From: Ustilaginoidea virens | Taxonomy: Eukaryota > Ascomycota > Sordariomycetes > Hypocreales > Clavicipitaceae | Assembly: GCF_000687475.1 (NCBI RefSeq) | Contig: NC_057316.1 | Coordinates: 6,262,001-6,326,000, forward strand | DNA length: 64,000 bases | Direction: 5' to 3' | Shown: positions 57,229 through 64,000 of the stretch, one piece after another | How the letters are laid out: every line of letters begins with the position of its first letter | Numbering within the stretch: position 1 is the first letter of the stretch | Translations under genes and position numbers: made by a program | Notes under the pieces: generated by a model | Database searches by the model: none | Told to the model about the DNA's origin: nothing | Seen by the model: the letters and a program-made list of their open reading frames with translations, nothing else

Positions 57229-59386
57229 TTAATCATCTGGATACTGTTCCTTGATGTTCGATACAAAAGTGCACGTCTCTGGATCGAAGCGCTTGAAAAA
57301 TTTCCCCGCCATGGGAAACATATCACTGGCAATGTCCGTGGGGTCGTGAATGAGCTCAATGTTGTCAGGGGCAACAACATGCGGTTCCGAGCCAGTGCTT
57401 GGACTGTCAACATTTGAAACGGTAAGAAAGATGAAAACTGCTTGCCGGGGGGGGGGGGGGGGGGGGGCGGGCGGCCATCGGCGGCCAAGGGAAGCACTTA
57501 CAAACACATGAAATAGAATTGGTTTGGAAGGCGTACTGGCAAGCCTGGCTGTGCCGCAGGGTCAGACGTGCCAAACTGGCCATTCAGGTCTCTGGAATTG
57601 GTCACTAGAAGCCTTCGAGCGCCTTGGTCGGACCATCCTGTGATGACCCCAATCCAGCCGTATCTCCGATGTCGAAAGACTTGCCCAATCTTAAACGGAA
57701 CCGATTGGTTACCGGCCGAGTTCCTCCTGAAAACAGGGGGTGCAACGTCATCTTGCTTACGGACAAAACTACAGAGTTCCCACGGGTCACCGAGACCACG
57801 ATTCACGCGGCGGGCGAAACCATTTCGTAAAGGCGTTAAACTATCGTACATTGGCCGAAGGTACTTCTCCACTAGCCAAGCGTCTTCTGGCCACGCTCCC
57901 GCAAACCGGCCAAGGAAGCCTTCCAAACGATCATCCCATTCAAACGTTTCAGGTGGGGTCAGCATGAGGAATGACCACAGAGCTGAATATAGAGATGCTT
58001 CGACGTTCATGGCGCTGTTGCCTCGTAGGAGCTGGCTCAGTTCAGTATGCGCGCGGTCCTGTAACTCCAGGATCCTTGCAAAGGTCGCTTCTATGCTTCG
58101 AGCGGTCCGCAAGACCAACGACAAGGTAGGAACAGGTGCTAGGAATGCATCAGCACCTGCAAGCCATCCAAGTTGAGCCAGCCGGTTCTGCAGACCGGAT
58201 ACAGGAACCTCGTCATCAACCCCATAAGGATCAAGATACATCCGCTCCGGTTGCTCATCGCCATTGCCGACAGGATGGCCGTCCAACGTCTCCCCTGGCC
58301 GAGCAAATACGATGGCGTGGGAATGGCTGAGAAATGCGCAGCATTGGGCATTCACACCCAACCTAGAGGCAAGACAACAGTAGATGGCGGCGGATATGAG
58401 TGGAATTGAATCGTGATCACGGTGACGCAGGGCTTGGCCGATCAAGCAGTTTCGCAAGTTTCTGTCATTCCTGTCTGGGTTACGTAGACCCGTAAGGTTG
58501 TTTGTACGAACCCAGCGATTCAAGGCCAACGCCTTTTCGCGAGTTGTCAGTTCAGACAAGTCAGCGCGGCTGGCTTTGAACCGTGCAACTGTCTGATCCA
58601 AGATTTGAGAAATCTAAGCGCATCGAAGAACATCGGCAAGTTAGCAAAAAGGCAAGAATACCATGACACAGAGAAGAAGAAGAAGAAGAAGATGATGATG
58701 ATGGTGATGAAGAAGAAGAAAAGAACGTACGTCATCCAGGTCACCTGGCTGGTCGTGTAGCACAAACATGTCAAAGGCACCAAGTGCTCTTTCCAACCGC
58801 CGAGAAGCAGCTTGCGCATCAAGCGAATCGTGGTCCAGACGAAGCCTGTACCATTCTTCAACGGCTATGCTCCGGTGAATACTGTCGAGAACAGCGTTGC
58901 CGTAGTATCTGAAAGATGAAGGCTTAATCGTCATGATGACTCGTCGTGGGATGGGGAAAGTAGAGCTGGCTTTTACCTCCTCGCTAAGACGTCTGGCGCT
59001 GACTCGTGGATCTGACACTGCTTTAACAGGAAGTCCTTTGCATCGTAACCCAAACGACAGATATCTTCCATCCGCTTCAGACGGCCAAGCTTGGACTTCA
59101 GGACACCGTCAAACAGTTGGGATACGAGGCGATTCCTGCGGGCCCTGAGCAGAAAAAGCTGCTTCCATTCCACAGTCGCCGCCGCCTGGCGCAACTTGTC
59201 GCGAAAACCATGTTCTGAGCTCCAGTACTTGAAACGGTGGCAGCAGTGATGTCGCCACAAGAGACCTTGATTGGCCAGTCGACGAAGGCGACGGCAGAGA
59301 AGCTGAAAGTGCTGCAGATTGTCCTCGGGGGGGACATAGTACAGCAGGTGCTGGATGATTTCGTCTGGAACCCGGTCCAACGACAT
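57229..59386 (-). CDS. F-box protein with SirB1/transglutaminase-like and YccV (HemiM-binding) domains, FBXO21-like
   Basis: Probably a substrate receptor of an SCF ubiquitin ligase. Exons in order of transcription: 59,386-58,977; 58,908-58,731; 58,613-57,502; 57,403-57,229. Together they give 624 residues. All introns are GT-AG (68, 117 and 98 bp) and join in frame. The F-box is at residues 1-47 (LDRVPDEIIQHLLYYV...LLWRHHC). The SirB1/transglutaminase-like region lies at about 200-330 (LRNCLIGQALR, DHDSIPLISAAIY, ASRLGVNAQCCAF). The YccV-like domain lies at about 503-590 (FKIGQVFRHRRYGWIGVITGW, then NQFYFMC across the last intron). This order matches animal FBXO21. The ATG at 59,386 was chosen because an in-frame TAG lies about 60 bases upstream and the F-box begins at once. 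The last intron carries a sense C-run and the second a TTC/ATC microsatellite. Confidence 0.87.
57447..57467 (-). repeat. G21 (sense C21) homopolymer in the last intron of the F-box gene
   Basis: A run of 21 G on the plus strand within the intron 57,404-57,501 reads as C in the transcript, like the run in the neighbouring deubiquitinase intron. Confidence 0.9.
58674..58720 (-). repeat. Trinucleotide microsatellite in intron 2 of the F-box gene
   Basis: (GAA)n/(GAT)n on the plus strand, read as (TTC)n/(ATC)n in the transcript, fills about half of the 117-bp intron 58,614-58,730. Confidence 0.85.
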
Positions 59387-60255
59387 GGCAGCCCATGTGG
59401 ATGACGGGAGCTGAGGGGCGGCAGGCAAGCGCAGCAGCTAGGACAGGGTAACAACGGGGTTAGAAGTTGAGGCCTGGCTGGGGCCTTGCTTTCACTGGAA
59501 AGCTCGGACAAGGTGCAAGGAACTAGCTGGTTAGTTCGTACGGGCCGAAAGTCGAAAGTATGGACGAGAGGCCTGGTGAAGCTTGCCTTGCCTTGCCTTG
59601 ATGCATCTAACCGTGTAATGAATCCGCCCCGTCATTGGCTGGCAGAGTCTCCAGCAAGTTGCGCCCTGGTCCCGTAGGTACTGTGTACCTACATACCGTG
59701 TACGAAGTGCGGAGCCTACTGTGTCAGGCTAGGTTCCTATACATAACGGCGGCCCAGCACCAACCGCGCTAGTCTGCAAGAGGGTACCAAGTAAACAAGG
59801 CTGAACGCGTCTCCCCGGGTTGCAGGCTGTGTCTGCATTTGTATTGATAGCTCCAGCCAGAGACGGCAACAGGTTGGCATTGACCAGACTACTTTTCCAC
59901 AACTTGCACAGCGGCCAGAAACGCCATGGCGGCCAAGCAACCTGGCTCAGCGCAAACCCATTCCGATTCTTCTGCCAGATTGTAGTCTTTGATCAATAGA
60001 AAGCTCCGAATCCAACTCATAGCATCAGCACTCAAAACCGCTTGCAAAATACCAAGCGCCTTTTTTTTTCTGGGATCCCCAACACCACACTGACGATTAG
60101 TCCTCGAGATTTGCTCCTTCTCTCGCTCTGCGTCTACTCATGCTGTCATGTGAATCCAAATCGCCCGCCAGGAACGCTGCTTTCGGATCCTCTACCGACA
60201 CAAATAAATTGCTATCCAAACATTCTAGCTGTAAAGGTTCCCCCCGCCCGCCGTG
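59387..60255. promoter_or_regulatory. Divergent upstream region of the F-box and apsB-like genes
   Basis: This 869-bp region separates two start codons on opposite strands, so it must hold both promoters and 5' untranslated regions. Visible elements are a CCTTG tandem (about 59,581-59,602), a perfect 7-bp inverted repeat (59,674-59,692) and a T-run with pyrimidine-rich flanks (about 60,059-60,070) upstream of the apsB-like start. No TATA box could be assigned with confidence. Confidence 0.6.
59674..59692. promoter_or_regulatory. Perfect inverted repeat GTAGGTA-N5-TACCTAC
   Basis: Two 7-base arms around CTGTG lie in the divergent promoter, about 290 bp from the F-box ATG and 560 bp from the other start. 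A second related stretch (ACATACCGTGTACG) follows immediately. It could be a dimeric regulator site, but no binding protein can be named. Confidence 0.4.
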
Positions 60256-63200
60256 ATGGTCCAGCCAGGGCTCGGCAGTGCGCTTGACACGCCTCGAACC
60301 AACATTGGCGACGCGACCTATCTCAACAGACAGCCCGATTTCGCCGACATCTCGCAAGAGGCCTCCTTCCAATCTCCAGGCAAAGACGGCGATCTCCTGC
60401 AGCAGCTTCGAAACGGCCGTTCGACCGGGATTAGCCTACGCACTCCGCGACAGCGAGGACCGCTTGCCGATCGCAGGAACCTTCCCCCAAGCATTGGCGG
60501 TGCCGAGTTCACCCCGCTGCTCAAGTCCGCAACACGAAATAGCATTCAGAAGCAAGGGAAAGAGAATGGCGCTGCCATGTCGGACACGCCCGGATTGAGC
60601 AAGATAGACGAGGACGATGTGACTGCATTGCCAAGAATGGATGGCTCCATGTATTCCGTTTCTCGCAACCAGTCATACCTTGATAACACCTTGCCGCACG
60701 TGGAAAGCAGTAGTGTTGCGTCCACTCCCTTGGTTATGCAGCCGCGACGAGGCGCGAACAAGGGACCGCTGCAAGACGGCAATCAGCTATCGCTACGAGA
60801 ACAAGAAAATGTCATAGATCGAATCGAGAAGGAGAATTTTGGTCTCAAACTCAAAATCCACTTTCTTGAAGAGGCGCTGCGCAAGGCTGGCCCTGGATTT
60901 AGTGAAGCCGCTTTGAAGGAAAACACGGAACTCAAGGTCGACAAAGTCACGATGCAAAGAGAGCTTCAACGGTACAAGAAACACGTTTCAACCGCCGAGA
61001 AGGACCTTGAGACATATCGACAAGAAATGCTGGAGCTCCAGGAGAAGACAAAACGGAGACAAACCGACGAAACCCAACGACTAAAACTGGAACAGCTACA
61101 AAAGGCGCTAGAAGAGAGGGAGGCAAATATAGACAACCTGCAGCGCCTGCTTGACCAAGGCCGTAACGACGATGACCAATTGGAACGACTCCGGGATAAG
61201 GTGGAGGACATGGAAGCGGACTTGCGCGAAAAGGACCGCCAAATCACAGAGCGTGATGATGAGTTGGATGAGGTGAGAGAAAGAGTTGTCGCAGCCGAGG
61301 ACGAAGCCAAGGAAGCTCAACGAAGACTGGCCGAGCTCAACGAAATGGAGCAGCAGACTGAAGAACTGGAGGAAGCCAAGGAGACTATCCAAGACCTGCA
61401 AACTACCCTGCGTCAGCTTGAGCAGCAAATCGCTGAAGTCAAAGACACAGCTGACAATGCGATTTCTCAAAGAGACCGAGCAGAACGGGACCTCGAAGAA
61501 CTGCAAGAGGAAATGGCCAACAAGTCCGTGGTGACAAAAGGGCTCTCTCGCCAGATTGAGGAAAAGGTGGCTCGTCTGCAGGAGGAACTCGACAGGTCTG
61601 GGCAGGAATATGCAGATGTAGAAAAAGAACTGTCTAGAGCAAATGAGGAGAACGAAAGGCTGAGGGCGGAGCTTGATGAAACGAAGAATGGTCAGGACGA
61701 AGCTCAGCGGGGACAACGATTGAACATGGCGAGAATTCGAGAGCTTGAAACAGAGCTTCTTGCCGTTGCAGACGAGAAGGACACTTTGCAGCTCAGGCAC
61801 GAGTCTCTGATGGTCGAGTCGGACGCTCTTCAACACGAAGTGCAGAGGTTGGAGGGCGAGGTTGAAGAGCTCCAGAAGCACACAGCGGATGAAAAGGAGT
61901 ATGCCCTCGAAATCGAGAAGGACCTGCGGCAGCAGTTTGAAGACGAGCTGGAGCGACTGAACAACGAGATATCCAACTTGCAAGCCGAAGTCCGAGAACG
62001 AGATAACCTTTACGATAACGACAGTGAAAAATGGGATGTTGAGAGGCAAACGTTGGTGTCGGACCGAGAAAGGGCAGAGGAAAGGGCAGCTGGTCTTCAA
62101 CGGACCATCGATCGTCTCCGCGAAGCCGAAGGGAGTTTATCAAGCAAGGAGGCGTCCTTGCAGAAGGCTATGGAAAGTGAGATGGAACGCCACAAGAGTG
62201 AAGAGGCGGTCACGGCTCGGCAGATTGACGACCTCCAAGATGCTCTGGAAACCCGCGCGAGTCTGCTGACAAAACTGCGAAATGAGCTATCTACCGCTCG
62301 AGACGAGCTCCGCCAGGTTCAGATTGACTATCAGGCACAAGTAAACAAGGTTGTCGCAATGGAGGATGAAATCGAGCTGCTACGATTAAAGACGTCCGCG
62401 CAGGGGACTCCTGGTCGCATGTCTTCAGCTGTCAAAGAGTCACAGGCTTTGCAAGACCAAGTGAAGAAGCTCAAAGCAGATCTTGCATCTACCCAGAACT
62501 CACTCGCGGAAGCCAGGGCAAAATGCGACGAACTTCAAGGGCGCCTGCGCCAACAAGGATGCCCGGAAAACGACGGCCTTCAAATGGATCAGGAGCGGCT
62601 TGATTTGAGAGCTGCCAAGATGAAGCTCGACAACGAAGTCCGCCGCCTCACTGATGAGAAGAGGTCGCTAAAGGAAAGCCTGGCTGCTACGGAAAAGGCT
62701 CTGGACGATGCGAGAGACAATGCTTGCGCGACGGAGCAGAGTTTGAGAAGAGAGATTGGTCAGCTTCAGAGCAAGGCACGCTCCGTCAGCCCGACAAAGT
62801 CCAACAGCCAGGGTCCGCTGGCAGCCCACCACCAGCGCACAATACGGGAGCTAGAACAGGAGGTTGGGTTTTACCGGGACGAGCTCTCCAAATTACAGTC
62901 GGCCGGCGCCGATGAAGACGACGCTGCCACCAATGTATCGAGTTTGCGGAGGGATCTGGCAACACTGAGGCAAAAGGAACTCGATTTTCTGCAAAGGGAG
63001 TCGAGCCAGCGCAGCCTGGTGAAACAGCTCGAGGCGCAGGTGGCAGATCTGGAGCGGCAGCTGCATGAGAGCAGAGTTTCGCGACTGGCAAGGTCGCCAG
63101 CCGGGTCAGCGGCCGCGCCCTCCAGTCGGCAGGTGGCGGCGTTGCAGCAGGAGCTCTCGGACGCGCAGCAGGCGCTGGACGGGTTGAAGACGCAGAGCAC

Positions 63201-64000
63201 CGAGGCAGAGCGGCGGGCGTCCAAGACGCTGGAGGAACTGCAGTGCCAGCTCAACGACCTGGAAGACCAGAAGCTCGTGCTGGAGGAGGTCCTGGAAGAA
63301 GCCAGGGAGCAGGCGGAAGAGCTGGCGGCGCACAACGACAAGGCGATGCGCCGCCTGAGGCACAAGCTGGACAGGGCGGAGCGAGAACGGGACGCCGCCG
63401 TGGCTTCGCAGAGCGGCGAGCAGGGCAGGCAACTCCGGCAGAGCCAGGCCGAGATGTCAAGCCTCGGGAGCAGCGTGCGGCAGCAGCAGGAGCTCATAGA
63501 CGGCCTCGCCGCCGCAGAGGCCGTGCTGAGGCGGAAGCTGGAAAAGGCGCGCAGCGAACGCGCAGCCTTCCGGATGAGCGCCGAGAAGCTGCGGCGCGAC
63601 ATGCAGCTGCTTCAGAAGTCGGGCAGTGCGGCGGAGTCGTCGGACAAGCACGCGCTCGAGACGCTGGTGCGCGCCGCCGAGAGCGCCCAAGGCCAGCACA
63701 AGAAGGAGGTCAAGGGGATGGTGATGCAGATGGAATGGATGCAAGCACGCTGGGAGCGCGAGGCTCTGCTTCGGTCAGATGCCGCCTTTGCCAAGGGCTT
63801 CGTACAGCTCCAGCTCGACGTTGCCAATGCATGGTTAGTTTTTCTCTCCCTCTGCCTCTCCCCCCCTATCCCCTCTCTCCCCTCTCTCCCCTCTTGGAAG
63901 CCCCTTTTTGCCCCCCTTTTTCATCCATCATGTTCTGGCGCCGCAACGTGCCAAAAATCGACTGACACATGTGAAAAATTCCCACAGCAACAAGGCGCAA
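60256..64000 (+). CDS. apsB: ApsB/Mto1-type gamma-tubulin complex-recruiting coiled-coil protein (3' end outside window)
   Basis: This family anchors the gamma-tubulin complex at spindle pole bodies and at septal or cytoplasmic microtubule-organising centres (Aspergillus ApsB, fission yeast Mto1). Exon 1 runs from ATG 60,256 to 63,833 (1,192 codons plus two bases). An in-frame TAA lies upstream at 60,205. The intron 63,834-63,987 (GTTAGT...ACAG, branch ACTGAC at 63,960) joins to CNKAQ in the last bases. The N-terminus is low-complexity (1 to about 175). The CM1/Cnn_1N motif is at about 178-215 (LREQENVIDRIEKENFGLKL, HFLEEAL). A long coiled coil then runs to about 1,140. The Mto2-binding-type C-terminal motif starts at about 1,148 (HKKEVKGMVMQMEWMQARW, then DAAFAKGFVQLQLDVANACNKAQ). 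Having CM1 plus this C-terminal motif distinguishes it from Pcp1/PcpA-type proteins. Codon use and GC content are normal for a host gene, rising towards the 3' end. Confidence 0.85.
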   Translation, partial: MVQPGLGSALDTPRTNIGDATYLNRQPDFADISQEASFQSPGKDGDLLQQLRNGRSTGISLRTPRQRGPLADRRNLPPSIGGAEFTPLLKSATRNSIQKQGKENGAAMSDTPGLSKIDEDDVTALPRMDGSMYSVSRNQSYLDNTLPHVESSSVASTPLVMQPRRGANKGPLQDGNQLSLREQENVIDRIEKENFGLKLKIHFLEEALRKAGPGFSEAALKENTELKVDKVTMQRELQRYKKHVSTAEKDLETYRQEMLELQEKTKRRQTDETQRLKLEQLQKALEEREANIDNLQRLLDQGRNDDDQLERLRDKVEDMEADLREKDRQITERDDELDEVRERVVAAEDEAKEAQRRLAELNEMEQQTEELEEAKETIQDLQTTLRQLEQQIAEVKDTADNAISQRDRAERDLEELQEEMANKSVVTKGLSRQIEEKVARLQEELDRSGQEYADVEKELSRANEENERLRAELDETKNGQDEAQRGQRLNMARIRELETELLAVADEKDTLQLRHESLMVESDALQHEVQRLEGEVEELQKHTADEKEYALEIEKDLRQQFEDELERLNNEISNLQAEVRERDNLYDNDSEKWDVERQTLVSDRERAEERAAGLQRTIDRLREAEGSLSSKEASLQKAMESEMERHKSEEAVTARQIDDLQDALETRASLLTKLRNELSTARDELRQVQIDYQAQVNKVVAMEDEIELLRLKTSAQGTPGRMSSAVKESQALQDQVKKLKADLASTQNSLAEARAKCDELQGRLRQQGCPENDGLQMDQERLDLRAAKMKLDNEVRRLTDEKRSLKESLAATEKALDDARDNACATEQSLRREIGQLQSKARSVSPTKSNSQGPLAAHHQRTIRELEQEVGFYRDELSKLQSAGADEDDAATNVSSLRRDLATLRQKELDFLQRESSQRSLVKQLEAQVADLERQLHESRVSRLARSPAGSAAAPSSRQVAALQQELSDAQQALDGLKTQSTEAERRASKTLEELQCQLNDLEDQKLVLEEVLEEAREQAEELAAHNDKAMRRLRHKLDRAERERDAAVASQSGEQGRQLRQSQAEMSSLGSSVRQQQELIDGLAAAEAVLRRKLEKARSERAAFRMSAEKLRRDMQLLQKSGSAAESSDKHALETLVRAAESAQGQHKKEVKGMVMQMEWMQARWEREALLRSDAAFAKGFVQLQLDVANAWLVFLSLCLSPPIPSLPSLPSWKPLFAPLFHPSCSGAATCQKSTDTCEKFPQQQGA

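Noticed and set aside
57568..58176. A 202-codon plus-strand frame opposite the F-box gene
   Set aside because: The minus strand carries the conserved domains and four exons that join in frame; the plus frame matches nothing and has no start context.
61108..62100. A 330-codon minus-strand frame opposite the apsB-like gene, and the frame at 63,243-63,965
   Set aside because: Both are shadows of a long, Glu/Gln/Arg-rich coiled-coil gene whose plus-strand frame is continuous from 60,256 to 63,833 and carries the family motifs at both ends.

Overview
The window looks like a piece of a filamentous ascomycete genome (Pezizomycotina; the exact order cannot be fixed from this sequence alone). About 54.5 kb of AT-rich, gene-free, nested retrotransposons runs into an ordinary gene block of about 9.4 kb. 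The retrotransposons carry stop codons mostly at sites that are CAG, CAA or TGG in sister copies. This CpA-to-TpA (TpG-to-TpA) signature is expected from repeat-induced point mutation (RIP). The genes on the right have short GT-AG introns with CTAAC-like branch sites and balanced base composition, and all are recognisable fungal housekeeping families.

Left island (1-54,540). Four families were resolved by comparing copies. (1) A Tad-like LINE (1 to about 3,100, +), split by a solo Copia-A LTR with ATTAC target-site duplications (TSDs). (2) Copia-A, with 715-747 bp LTRs (TGTTGAAAT...TTTGCAACA): a truncated copy (4,620-9,830, -), a full-length copy (32,665-40,186, +, TSD GGTTG), a full-length copy (44,541-52,094, -, TSD TTTAT) and the solo LTR. 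(3) Copia-B, with LTRs of about 720-815 bp (TGTTAAAA...GAATTGCAATA): a full-length copy (21,199-28,586, -, TSD ATACT), a deletion derivative with nearly identical LTRs (13,020-18,203, +, TSD GGAGT), a second deletion derivative (29,952-42,651, +, TSD ACTAT) that hosts the Copia-A copy at 32,665, an older fragment (28,664-29,951 plus 42,652-44,404, -) that hosts that derivative, and a solo LTR (52,378-53,115, TSD AGACT). (4) Two Ty3/gypsy fragments on the minus strand (9,833-13,014 plus 18,204-19,222; and 19,223-21,198 plus 28,587-28,663). Seven insertions could be closed exactly with 5-bp TSDs, so the relative order of nesting is secure.

The most interesting element biology is in Copia-B. Two independent insertions share the same replacement of the Gag core by a repeated PVEATSPT linker and the same integrase deletion. 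Each also has private deletions, and every deletion leaves the gag-pol reading frame intact. This looks like a transposition-competent, non-autonomous lineage. Both copia families carry a primer-binding site matching the anticodon arm of initiator tRNA-Met, the half-tRNA priming known from Drosophila copia and yeast Ty5.

Right gene block (54.5-64 kb). A UCH37/BAP1-type deubiquitinase (55,137-56,776, +, five exons) converges on an F-box protein with SirB1/transglutaminase-like and YccV domains (57,229-59,386, -, four exons; FBXO21-like). The F-box gene shares a divergent upstream region with an ApsB/Mto1-type microtubule-organising-centre protein (60,256 to beyond the window end, +). Two of the three genes concern ubiquitin: one removes it, the other is a likely SCF substrate receptor. 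There is no evidence that they act together. Two introns in the convergent pair carry long homopolymeric C tracts on the sense strand.
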